From Actinomadura sp. WMMA1423 (GTDB lineage Bacteria > Actinomycetota > Actinomycetes > Streptosporangiales > Streptosporangiaceae): a stretch of 64,000 bases of DNA. How positions within the stretch are numbered: the stretch's first letter is position 1; every line of letters starts with the position of its first letter. The DNA lies in assembly GCF_006547145.1 (NCBI RefSeq), contig NZ_CP041244.1:5580001-5644000 (forward strand), written 5' to 3'. Positions 24,604-32,384 of this stretch are shown here, piece after piece. The notes under the pieces are model-generated. The model did no database searches. It had not been told where the DNA came from and saw only the letters and a program-made list of their open reading frames with translations. Position numbers and translations under genes: made by a program.

Positions 24604-26019
24604 ATGACCGCCCCCGTGCGCGCCCCGGCGGCGCCCCGGCCGGCCGACAGGCTCGATCCGGCGCTGCTGAAGGCGTCGTTCGTCCTGGTCCTCGGCCCGG
24701 TACTCGCCCTGCTCGACACGACGATCGTGACGGTCGGACTGGACTCGGTCGCCCGCGAGTTCCACAGCCGGCCCGCCACGCTGCAATGGGTGTCGGCCGG
24801 ATACCTCCTGGCCGTCTCGATGGTGATGCCGCTGGCGGGCTGGGCGGGCGACCGGTTCGGTGCCCGCAGGATGTGGCTGGTCTCGGTCGCCCTGTTCGCC
24901 GCCGGGTCCGCCCTCTGCGGCGTCGCGTGGTCGGCCGGGAGCCTGATCCTGTTCCGCGTCCTCCAGGGCGTCGGCGGGGGGCTGATCCAGCCGCTCGGGC
25001 AGTCCATCGTCGTCCGGGCCGCCGGGCCCGGCCGCCTCGGCCGCGTCTTCGGCATCACCGTCCTTCCGCTGACGTTCGCCCCGGTCCTCGGCCCGGTCCT
25101 CGGCGGAGCGATCGTCGACCGGTTCGACTGGCGCTGGATGTTCCTGGTGAACGTGCCGATCGGCCTGCTGACACTGCTGCTGGCGGTCCGCTACGTCCCG
25201 TCGGACCCGGGGCGGGCGACCGGCGGCGCCCGCCTGGACGTCCTCGGCCTGGCGCTGCTGTCCCCGGGGCTGGCCGCACTCGTCTACGGCTTCTCCGCAG
25301 TCGGCGAGGAGGGCTTCGGGGCCCCCGGCGTCGCCTTCCCGCTGCTGTCCGGCGCGGTGCTCGTGCTCGGCTACGTCGCGCATGCCCTGCGCCGCCGCGC
25401 GGCGGCCCTGATCGACCCGCGCCTGTTCGCCCGGCGCGGCTTCGCGGTCGCCACGGCCAACTCGTTCCTTCAGGGCGCCGCGCTCTACGGCTCCATGCTG
25501 CTGCTTCCGCTCTACTACCAGCAGGTCGAGCACGCGTCCGCGCTGGAGGCGGGTCTCCTGCTCGCCCCGCAGGCCCTCGGGACGGCCGCCGCCACGTTCC
25601 TCGCGAGCCGCCTGGCCGACCGCATGGCGCCCCGGCCGCTGATCCTCACCGGCATCCTGCTGACCCTCGCGGGCACGGTCGCCTTCACCCGGACGGGCTC
25701 CTCGCCGGCGGAGTGGCTCCTCGTCGCGTCGCTGGTCGTGCGTGGCGCGGGACTCGGAGTCGTCATGGCGCCCGGGATGGCCGCGGTCTACGCGGGGATC
25801 GAGCGCCACGAGGTCGTCCGCGCCGCCGGGGCCGTCAACACGGTCAACCGGGTCGGCGGCTCGCTGGGCATCGCGGTGTTCGCGGTCGTCCTGCAACGCT
25901 CCCTGGACGGCCACGCCCCCGCCGTCGCCTACGGCCGCACCTTCTGGTGGGCGGTGGGCCTGTCCGCCCTGACCCTCGTTCCCGCCCTGTTCTACCCGTC
26001 CAGGAAGGAGAACCGATGA
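24604..26019 (+). CDS. DHA2-type MFS drug transporter
   Basis: This 471-residue permease has about 14 hydrophobic segments and the DHA2 signatures LALLDTTIVTVGLDSV in TM1, GWAGDRFGARRMW (motif A) and GVGGGLIQPLGQSIV. Family members use the proton gradient to pump drugs or metabolites out. The ATG at 24604 sits eight bases after GGAG. It overlaps the mycothiol conjugate amidase gene as ATGA, so the pair may link export with mycothiol-dependent detoxification. Transcription starts from a promoter with an operator over its -10. Confidence 0.9.
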   Translation: MTAPVRAPAAPRPADRLDPALLKASFVLVLGPVLALLDTTIVTVGLDSVAREFHSRPATLQWVSAGYLLAVSMVMPLAGWAGDRFGARRMWLVSVALFAAGSALCGVAWSAGSLILFRVLQGVGGGLIQPLGQSIVVRAAGPGRLGRVFGITVLPLTFAPVLGPVLGGAIVDRFDWRWMFLVNVPIGLLTLLLAVRYVPSDPGRATGGARLDVLGLALLSPGLAALVYGFSAVGEEGFGAPGVAFPLLSGAVLVLGYVAHALRRRAAALIDPRLFARRGFAVATANSFLQGAALYGSMLLLPLYYQQVEHASALEAGLLLAPQALGTAAATFLASRLADRMAPRPLILTGILLTLAGTVAFTRTGSSPAEWLLVASLVVRGAGLGVVMAPGMAAVYAGIERHEVVRAAGAVNTVNRVGGSLGIAVFAVVLQRSLDGHAPAVAYGRTFWWAVGLSALTLVPALFYPSRKENR

Positions 26020-26930
26020 GGTTCCGGCTGCTCAGCGTGCACGCGCATCCCGACGACGAGTCGAGCAAGGGCGCCGCCACGCTCGCCAAGTACGCGGCCG
26101 AGGGGGTGGACGTCCTGGTCGCGACCTGCACCGGCGGGGAGCGCGGCGACGTGCTCAACCCCGCGATGGACCGGCCCGAGATCCGGGCGGACCTGCCGGC
26201 GGTCCGCCGGGCGGAGATGGAGGCGGCGCGCCGGATCCTCGGCGTCCGGCAGCGGTTCCTCGGCTTCGTCGACTCCGGTCTGCCCGCCCCCGGCGAGCCC
26301 CTCCCGGACGGCTGCTTCGCCCAGACGCCCCTCGCCGAGGCCGCCCGCCCGCTCGTGGCGCTGATCCGCGAGTTCCGCCCGCACGTGGTCGTCACCTACG
26401 ACGAGACGGGCGGCTATCCGCACCCGGACCACGTCAGGACGCACGAGGTGACGGCGGAGGCCTTCGACGCGTCCGGCGACCCGTCCCGCTACTCGGGGAC
26501 GGGTGAGCCGTGGCTGCCCGAGAAGCTCTACTACCAGGGAGCCTTCTCGAAGGAGTGGTTCCAGGCCCTGCATGACGGGATGGCCCGGCGCGGCCTCGAG
26601 TCGGGCATCGGGCCGATCCTCGCAGAGTGGCCGGACACCGCGCCGAAGCTCGACATCACCACCCGCGTCCCCTGCGAGGACTACTTCGCCGTCCGGGACC
26701 AGGCCCTGCTCGCGCACGCGACGCAGATCGACCCGGACGCGGGCTTCATGGCTCACCCGCGCGACGTCGAACGCGCCGTCTGGCCGACCGAGGATTACCA
26801 CCTCGCGCGCTCCCGCGTCGGCACGGATCTCCCCGAGGACGACCTGTTCGCCGGGCTCCGCCGGCGGCCGGACGGCGGGGCGGTCAGAGCGCGACGAAGG
26901 CCAGGCCGCGCTTCTTCATCTTCGGGATGA
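26016..26930 (+). CDS. mca: Mycothiol S-conjugate amidase (PIG-L/LmbE family)
   Basis: This 304-residue zinc hydrolase has the metal motif AHPDDES near the N-terminus and GGYPHPDHVRTHEV further on. Mca cleaves mycothiol S-conjugates of electrophiles or drugs, giving glucosaminyl-inositol and a mercapturic acid that is exported. The relative MshB has similar motifs, but the length and the C-terminal RAVWPTEDYHLARSR region fit Mca better. The ATG overlaps the MFS stop, with AAGGAG five bases before. The last 47 bases overlap the convergent polysaccharide deacetylase gene. Confidence 0.88.
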   Translation: MRFRLLSVHAHPDDESSKGAATLAKYAAEGVDVLVATCTGGERGDVLNPAMDRPEIRADLPAVRRAEMEAARRILGVRQRFLGFVDSGLPAPGEPLPDGCFAQTPLAEAARPLVALIREFRPHVVVTYDETGGYPHPDHVRTHEVTAEAFDASGDPSRYSGTGEPWLPEKLYYQGAFSKEWFQALHDGMARRGLESGIGPILAEWPDTAPKLDITTRVPCEDYFAVRDQALLAHATQIDPDAGFMAHPRDVERAVWPTEDYHLARSRVGTDLPEDDLFAGLRRRPDGGAVRARRRPGRASSSSG

Positions 26931-27729
26931 CGGTGTCCAGGGCCTTCAGGGTCTGGGAGCGGTCGCCGCCCCCGTCGTGGCAGAGCATGATGTTGCCGGC
27001 CTTGCCCTTCATGAGCGTGCGGCGGATGTGGCCGACGCCGGGGCGTGCCCAGTCGCGCGGGTCGACGGCCCAGTCGACCGGGAGCATGTCGTGCTCTTCC
27101 ACCAGGTCCAGGATCGTCTTCGACCACGCGCCGCCGGGTGAGCGGAAGAACTGCGGGACGACGCCGGTGACGTCGGCGATCCGGTCGTGCGCATCGACGA
27201 TCTCCTTGCGGACCCGCTTCCTCCCCATGCTCCCGATGCTGATCGGGTGCGTCTGCGTGTGGTTGCAGATCTGGTGCCCGGCGTCGGCGATGCGGCGGGT
27301 GAGCTTGGGGAACTCCTTCACCTGCTCGCCGATGACGAAGAACGTCGCGTGGATCCCGTGCTCGGCCAGCAGGTCGAGCACGCGGGGCGTCCACAGGGGG
27401 CTGGGGCCGTCGTCGATGGTGAGGGCGATCGATTCCGGGGGCGGCGGAGGGGAGAGCTGCGTCAGCTCCCGGACGGGTTTCTCCAGCGCCGTGAGCTTTC
27501 CCGACGTCCACGGGGCGGGCCGGGGGGTCGGCGTCGGGGTGGGCGTCGGGGTCGGATGGATGACCGGCCGCGCGCGGGGGGTGGGGACGGCCCACGCGGG
27601 CTTCCCGGTCCCGTGCGGCGGGCGCGCGCCGTCCGCGCCGAGGGCGGCCAGACCCGCGGCCGCCCCGACGAGCCAGAGAGCTTTGCGGCGGGATGTCCCA
27701 CCAGAGTCCTCAACCTCCACAAGTCCCAC
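26884..27729 (-). CDS. Polysaccharide deacetylase (NodB domain), secreted
   Basis: This 281-residue protein has a twin-arginine-like export signal (SRRKALWLVGAAAGLAAL), a TP-repeat linker (PTPTPTPTPTP), and a NodB fold with ALTIDDGPSP (Asp base and metal ligand), HTQTHP (His metal ligands), RSPGGAWS, DWAVDPRDW and MLCHDGGGDR. Such enzymes remove acetyl groups from peptidoglycan, chitin or another glycan outside the cell. The GTG start at 27729 has no strong ribosome binding site. It overlaps the end of mca tail to tail. Confidence 0.9.
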   Translation of the reverse strand: MGLVEVEDSGGTSRRKALWLVGAAAGLAALGADGARPPHGTGKPAWAVPTPRARPVIHPTPTPTPTPTPRPAPWTSGKLTALEKPVRELTQLSPPPPPESIALTIDDGPSPLWTPRVLDLLAEHGIHATFFVIGEQVKEFPKLTRRIADAGHQICNHTQTHPISIGSMGRKRVRKEIVDAHDRIADVTGVVPQFFRSPGGAWSKTILDLVEEHDMLPVDWAVDPRDWARPGVGHIRRTLMKGKAGNIMLCHDGGGDRSQTLKALDTVIPKMKKRGLAFVAL

Positions 27730-28215
27730 GCTATCGGGGTTTTGGACGGGGTCGGGGGTGCTAAGGGATCACAATCGGCTCACCTGAGTGGACCAATTTC
27801 GGACCCGAGGACAGCGTCGCAGGTCGGGCCACTGATCATGGTCGTCCATCTGGCGGCGCCGGTCCCGCGGGAAGGTCGCAGACCCGTGCGCGGGGCGAGC
27901 CGACGACGGCGCCGATCGTGTTTCGCGGAGGTGTACCGTCTTCAGTGCGAATCGGGGGCCGGACGTCCCTGCCCGGAACGAGGCGGGACGGCCGAGCGAT
28001 CACGGCCCGGCGCAGCAGGCGTGCGGTGAGAGCGACCAGGCAGTGCGCCGCGGGGGCCGATCTGTACTGGACGGCGCCCCACGCCCGCTGACCCCGTCGC
28101 CGGGCCCGATCCGCCGAAGACCGCGCGGCCCCGCGGTGTTCACCGGCCCGCCCGTGCGGGCCCCCGTCGGCACGCCCCACCGCAACCCGGTGGCGGCGGC
28201 CGGTGTTGTCCCTCC
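27730..28215. other. Gene-free divergent region
   Basis: These 486 bases separate the deacetylase and the second MFS gene. The few open frames here are short, lack ribosome binding sites and have no recognisable protein features. An A+T-richer patch at about 27755-27800 could hold the deacetylase promoter. No RNA gene or dyad of note was seen. Confidence 0.5.
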
Positions 28216-29667
28216 ATGTCCTCGACCGATCTCCCCCCTGCCACTGGATCCCCGGCCACCGGGCCCCGCCGGCCCGCCCTCATGCTCGCGGTGCTGCTCG
28301 CCGGGCAGTTCATGGTCAACGTCGACATCGCGGTCGTGAACGTCGCGGGTCCGTCCGTCAAGGAGGACCTGCGGCCGTCCGGCGGCGCCCTCGAGCTGGT
28401 CGTCTCCGGCTACACGCTCGCGTACGCCGTCCTGCTGGTCACCGGTGCCCGGCTCGGGCAGGCGCGCGGCCACCGGCGGATGTTCCTGCTCGGGCTCGGC
28501 GCGTTCACCGCTGCCTCGCTCGCGTGCGGCCTCGCCCCCTCCACCGGCGCGCTGGTCGCCGCGCGGCTGGTGCAGGGCGCGGCCGGGGCGCTGATGGTGC
28601 CGCAGGTCCTGTCGGGCATCCAGCTCCACTTCACCGGTCCGGCGCGGGCGCGGGCGCAGGGGCTGCTCGCCGTGGCGCTGTCCGGCGGCGCGGTCGCGGG
28701 GCAGGTGCTCGGCGGCGTGCTGGTCTCGGCCGATCTGGGCGGGCTCGGCTGGCGTCCGGTCTTCCTGGTCAACGTCCCGGCCGGGGTCGTGCTGCTCGCG
28801 GCCGGACTGCGGCTGCTGCCGGCGGACCCGGGCGGCGGCCGCGCCCGCCTCGACCTCGGCGGGGCGGCACTGCTGTCGGCGGCGGCGCTGCTGGTGGTCG
28901 TCCCGCTGCTGTTCGGGCGCGAGGCGGGATGGCCGCCGTGGACCTGGGCGTCGCTCGCGGCCTGCCCGCCGGTGACCGCCCTGTTCGTCAGGCGGCAGCG
29001 GCGCGTCGAGTCGCCGCTGCTGGAGCCCGGCGTGCTCGGCAGCCCGGTCGTGGCGTGGACGCTCGGCGCGCTCGGCGCGGCCACCGGAACCTTCTACGCG
29101 ATGATGTTCGTCCTCGCCCTCTACCTGCAGGACGGGCTGGGCCGCAGCGCCCTGTTCTCCGGCCTGGTGCTCGTGCCGTGGGTCGCCGCCTTCGGGATCG
29201 CGGGGCCGCTCACACCGCGCCTCCCCGCCCGGATGGCGGGCCGCGCGCCCGTCGCCGGCTACCTGCTGCTCGCGGCCGTATACATCACGGCCGGGCTCAC
29301 CCGGGTGGACGGGACGGCGCTCGCCGCCCTGCTCGGCTTCGGCGGGCTCGGACTCGGCCTGGGGTTCGCGCCGCAGCTCGCGCGGCTGACGGCGCACGTC
29401 CCGGACCGGTACGCCGCGGACATCAGCGGGCTGGTCAACATGAACTTCCAGCTCGCGGGCGTCGCGGGCGTCGCCGTCTTCGGGACCCTGTACCTCGGCG
29501 TCCCCGGCGGCCACGCGCAGGCGTTCAGCACCGTGATGCTCGGCTTCGGCGGGACGGCCCTCGCCGCGGCCGCCGCCTCGTCCGCCGGGCGCCGGGCCGC
29601 ACGGCGCGAGGATCAGGGGAGCAGCCCCGCGCGGCGGGCGGTGGTCACGGCCTCCAGGCGGGTGTGA
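28216..29667 (+). CDS. DHA2-type MFS transporter
   Basis: This 483-residue permease has about 14 hydrophobic segments with the DHA2 features QFMVNVDIAVVNVAGPSV in TM1, GARLGQARGHRRMF and GAAGALMVPQVLSGI. Export of drugs or metabolites is likely; the substrate is unknown. The ATG has no ribosome binding site and may be translated from a leaderless or short-leader transcript. Its last 55 bases overlap the convergent GAF-LuxR regulator gene, whose product could control it. Confidence 0.9.
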   Translation: MSSTDLPPATGSPATGPRRPALMLAVLLAGQFMVNVDIAVVNVAGPSVKEDLRPSGGALELVVSGYTLAYAVLLVTGARLGQARGHRRMFLLGLGAFTAASLACGLAPSTGALVAARLVQGAAGALMVPQVLSGIQLHFTGPARARAQGLLAVALSGGAVAGQVLGGVLVSADLGGLGWRPVFLVNVPAGVVLLAAGLRLLPADPGGGRARLDLGGAALLSAAALLVVVPLLFGREAGWPPWTWASLAACPPVTALFVRRQRRVESPLLEPGVLGSPVVAWTLGALGAATGTFYAMMFVLALYLQDGLGRSALFSGLVLVPWVAAFGIAGPLTPRLPARMAGRAPVAGYLLLAAVYITAGLTRVDGTALAALLGFGGLGLGLGFAPQLARLTAHVPDRYAADISGLVNMNFQLAGVAGVAVFGTLYLGVPGGHAQAFSTVMLGFGGTALAAAAASSAGRRAARREDQGSSPARRAVVTASRRV

Positions 29668-30434
29668 CTGTCGAGCTTGCGCATCGCCGACCGCAGGTAG
29701 CTCTTCACCGTCTCCGGCAGCAGCCCGAGGCGCGCGGCGGCCTCCGCGTTGGTGCAGCCGATCGCGACGTACGACAGGACGTCCAGCTCGCGGGGCGACA
29801 ACACGGGGCGCGGCGAGGTGTCGGGCTCGTCCAGCCCCGCCGCCGCGAGCCGCAGCGACGCCTCCCGCAGCCGGTCGCGGGTCGGCAGGTCGCTGACCTG
29901 CTCGGCGAGCGCCCGCAGCTCGGCGTGCACGGCCCGGACCTCCTCCCAGCGCGCCGCCGACGTGCCGGGCGGGGTCCGCGCCAGCGCCTCGTCGGCCCGG
30001 TCCTGGACGGCGAGGTCCTGTTCGAGGTCGCGGGCCGCCTCGACGGCCGCGCCCACGACGCGGTCGGCGAGCGAGAGGGGCTCGCGCAGCGCTCCGTAGA
30101 GGACGCCCCGGACGCGCCGCCGCACGACGATCGGGACCGCGACGATCGACAGCAGCCCCTCGCGGCCGACGGGCTTGTCGTAGTCGTGGCTGATCGACGC
30201 CGAGCACGGGTAGTTGCTCACCCAGGCGGGGCGTCCCATCGCCATCGCCTTGCCGCCGAGCCCGTTGCCGTGCCGCACGACGAGACCGCTCAGGGAGTCG
30301 GTCGTGTTGCCGACCAGCTCGGTGATCACCAGCCGGTCCTGGCCGCTGAGGGCGCCCCCGAACACCATGGGCAGGCCCGTCGTGCGCTGCAGCGTCAGCA
30401 CCGCGGACCGGACGGCTCCCACGTCATCGCCCAT
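29613..30434 (-). CDS. GAF-domain LuxR-family transcriptional regulator
   Basis: This 273-residue protein has an N-terminal GAF-like sensor domain (LVVRHGNGLGGKAMAMGRPAWVSNY, EGLLSIVAVPIVVRRRVRGVLYG), a helical linker, and a C-terminal LuxR helix-turn-helix (LSPRELDVLSYVAIGCTNAEAAARLGLLPETVKSYLRSAMRKL). GAF-LuxR regulators of this type often activate aromatic or steroid pathways in actinobacteria. A palindrome spans its start codon, suggesting autoregulation. The gene is convergent with the MFS gene and divergent from repeat copy C. Confidence 0.88.
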   Translation of the reverse strand: MGDDVGAVRSAVLTLQRTTGLPMVFGGALSGQDRLVITELVGNTTDSLSGLVVRHGNGLGGKAMAMGRPAWVSNYPCSASISHDYDKPVGREGLLSIVAVPIVVRRRVRGVLYGALREPLSLADRVVGAAVEAARDLEQDLAVQDRADEALARTPPGTSAARWEEVRAVHAELRALAEQVSDLPTRDRLREASLRLAAAGLDEPDTSPRPVLSPRELDVLSYVAIGCTNAEAAARLGLLPETVKSYLRSAMRKLDSHTRLEAVTTARRAGLLP

Positions 30435-30448
30435 GCTTCCGAAGCATG
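30432..30448 (-). promoter_or_regulatory. 17-bp palindrome over the regulator start codon
   Basis: CATGCTTC (30432-30439) and GAAGCATG (30441-30448) form an 8-bp-arm dyad with a single central base. It includes the ATG start codon of the GAF-LuxR gene. It could be a binding site for the regulator itself or an RNA hairpin that hides the start. Confidence 0.5.
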
Positions 30449-30498
30449 CCCTGCCGGGCCCCCGGCCCGAAAGCCCGGAGGCGAACGAACCTGGGGCC

Positions 30499-30669
30499 GG
30501 TCGCGAGACGGCCTCGGCCGCGCGCGCGAACGCGTGACCTGGCCGGTGCCGCGAAGCCGGAGGCGAGCGGCACCGGGCAGATCGCGAAGCGATGCCGCGT
30601 TCGCCCAGGCACGGTCACGTAGTGAGCCGCCAGGCGAGCGAAGTGGGCCGGGACTGCTGAAACACAGCC
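30499..30669 (+). repeat. Interspersed ~175-bp palindrome-rich element, copy C
   Basis: This copy has the same orientation as copy A and ends in GAAACACAGCC at 30669. In it, the arms CCGGTGCCGC and GCGGCACCGG pair perfectly around the constant loop, whereas copies A and B pair less well. Its end touches the CTAG that is the target of the following insertion sequence. Before that insertion, the element would have abutted the stop codon of the acyl-CoA ligase gene at 32385. Confidence 0.85.
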
Positions 30670-30743
30670 TAGAAGACTGCTGAAGATCTTGGGGTTTTGG
30701 TCCCGCCGCGGATGCGGCGGGGCCAGTGTGTTGTGGTGTGGTG

Positions 30744-32324
30744 ATGGGTGAGTGGGCCGGGGAGACGGTCGGTCCGGATGTGTGGGAGACGTGCCGGGAG
30801 CTGATCCCAGCGGGGAGCGTGTTCGCGTTCCTGGCCGAGCACCGTGGCGCGTTGTTCCCGGCGGTGATGTTCGCGGACATGTATCCGTCGGCGAACGGGC
30901 GGCCGTCGATGCCGCCGCAGATCCTGGCCGCGGCGATCACTTTGCAGGCCCTGCACGGGCTGTCGGATTCTGAGACGGTGCAGGAGTTGCGGTGTGACCT
31001 GCGCTGGAAGGCCGCGTGCGGGCTGGGCCTGCACGACACCGCGTTCGATGCGTCGCTGCTGGCCTACTTCCGCCGTCGGCTGGCACGCTCGGCCCGGCCC
31101 GACCGGATCTTCGAGGCCGTGCGGGAGGTGGTGCGGGCGACCGGGGTGCTCACCGGCAGGCATCGCCGTGCGCTGGACTCCACGGTGCTGGACGATGCGG
31201 TCGCCACCCAGGACACCGTCACCCAGTTGATCGCCGCCGTCCGCTCAGTGATCCGCCATGTCCCCGGGGCGGCCGAGGTGGCCGCGGCGGCGTGCACCGC
31301 CCACGACTACACCGACCCGGGCAAACCGCGCATCGCCTGGAACGACGAGCAGGCCCGCGCCGAGCTGGTGGACGCCCTGGTCACCGACGCGCTCAGGTTG
31401 CTGGGGCACCTGCCCGAGCAGGAACTGGGCGAGCGGGCCGCGAACGCGGTGGGCCTGCTGGCCCTGGTCGCCGGGCAGGACGTCGAACCGGCCGAAGGGT
31501 CCGACGGCCGCGACGGGCGCTGGCGCATCACCGACGGCACCGCCCCGGACCGGGTGATCTCGACCGTCGACCCCCAAGCCCGGCACGTCCACAAGACCCG
31601 CAGCCACCGCCAGGACGGCTTCAAAGCCCACCTGGCCGTCGAGCCCGAAACCGGCCTGTTCACCGCGGTGGCCCTGCGGCCCGGCGCCGGGGCCGCCCAC
31701 CACGAGGCCGTCGTCGGCCTGGACCTGCTCGCCGGCGAGGACACCCCGGTGCAGGTGTTCGGCGACACCGCCTACTCCACCGGCCAGGCCCGCCACGCCC
31801 TCACCGCCGCCGGGCACCGGCTGTTCATCAAGCCCGCCCCGCTGCGGCCCGCCGTCCCCGGCGGCTTCACCCTCGACGACTTCGCCATCGACACCACCAA
31901 CGGCACCGTGACCTGCCCCGCCGGGCACACCGCCCCCTTATCGGACCCCGGCGGACGCCACCACCAGCGCAAAGCCGTGTTCGGGAACCGGTGCACCGGA
32001 TGCCCCCTGCGCGAGCGGTGCACCAACGCCAAGGCAGGCCGGATCCTGACCATCCGCCCCCACCACGACCTCCAAGCCGCCGCCCGCCGCCAATCGGCCC
32101 ACGACCCGGCCTGGCAAGCCGACTACCGCCGCTGGAGACCACCGGTCGAACGCGCCGTCGCCTGGCTCGTCCACCACGGCAACCGCCGCCTCCGCCACCG
32201 CGGCACCATCAAAGCCGACGCCTGGCTCCACACCCGAGCCGCCGTCCTCAACCTCCGCCGACTCATCAACCTCGGACTCACCCGAACCAACGGCACCTGG
32301 CACCTGTCCACGGCCGAAGCATGA
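30744..32324 (+). CDS. IS1182-family transposase
   Basis: This 526-residue DDE transposase contains an N-terminal DUF772-type domain (MPPQILAAAITLQALHGLSDSETVQELRCDLRWK), the catalytic Asp region HRRALDSTVLDD, the second Asp in VFGDTAYSTG, and a C-terminal DDE_Tnp_1_6 region with the Cys cluster NRCTGCPLRERCT and a final catalytic Glu region (PVERAVAWLVHHGNRRLRHRG). The ATG at 30744 is chosen over the GTG at 30726; neither has a good ribosome binding site. It is intact and probably functional. Confidence 0.9.
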   Translation: MGEWAGETVGPDVWETCRELIPAGSVFAFLAEHRGALFPAVMFADMYPSANGRPSMPPQILAAAITLQALHGLSDSETVQELRCDLRWKAACGLGLHDTAFDASLLAYFRRRLARSARPDRIFEAVREVVRATGVLTGRHRRALDSTVLDDAVATQDTVTQLIAAVRSVIRHVPGAAEVAAAACTAHDYTDPGKPRIAWNDEQARAELVDALVTDALRLLGHLPEQELGERAANAVGLLALVAGQDVEPAEGSDGRDGRWRITDGTAPDRVISTVDPQARHVHKTRSHRQDGFKAHLAVEPETGLFTAVALRPGAGAAHHEAVVGLDLLAGEDTPVQVFGDTAYSTGQARHALTAAGHRLFIKPAPLRPAVPGGFTLDDFAIDTTNGTVTCPAGHTAPLSDPGGRHHQRKAVFGNRCTGCPLRERCTNAKAGRILTIRPHHDLQAAARRQSAHDPAWQADYRRWRPPVERAVAWLVHHGNRRLRHRGTIKADAWLHTRAAVLNLRRLINLGLTRTNGTWHLSTAEA

Positions 32325-32330
32325 CCACAC

Positions 32331-32363
32331 AGGGGCTGTCCGGCCCACGGCCGGACAGCCCCT
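32331..32363. terminator. Hairpin at the end of the insertion sequence
   Basis: A 15-bp perfect stem (AGGGGCTGTCCGGCC at 32331-32345 and its complement at 32349-32363) with a three-base loop lies seven bases after the transposase stop, inside the right inverted repeat. Confidence 0.8.
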
Positions 32364-32384
32364 CACAAGATCTTCAGCAGTCTC

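Larger units (their letters stand above)
30673..32384 (+). mobile_element. IS1182-family insertion sequence, complete
   Basis: A 1.7-kb element has terminal inverted repeats with an 18-bp perfect core AGACTGCTGAAGATCTTG (30674-30691) and its complement (32366-32383). It encodes one intact transposase and ends with a strong hairpin. CTAG flanks both sides (30669-30672 and 32385-32388). Removing the element with one CTAG restores the palindrome GCCTAGGC, fitting the preference of this family for palindromic targets. The right CTAG contains the TAG stop of the neighbouring acyl-CoA ligase gene. The element looks recent and intact. Confidence 0.88.

Noticed and set aside
27475..27570. Low-complexity TPTPTP coding repeat as a possible mobile repeat
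   Set aside because: It encodes a common linker between export signal and enzyme domain, not a dispersed repeat.
27836..28180. A 114-codon minus-strand open frame in the gene-free region
   Set aside because: It has no recognisable domain and no ribosome binding site; composition is what random high-G+C sequence gives.
30424..30618. Arg-rich open frames through repeat copies, starting MTVPGRTRHRF
   Set aside because: They appear in every copy but have no ribosome binding site, differ in length and termini, and arise from the repeat's base composition.
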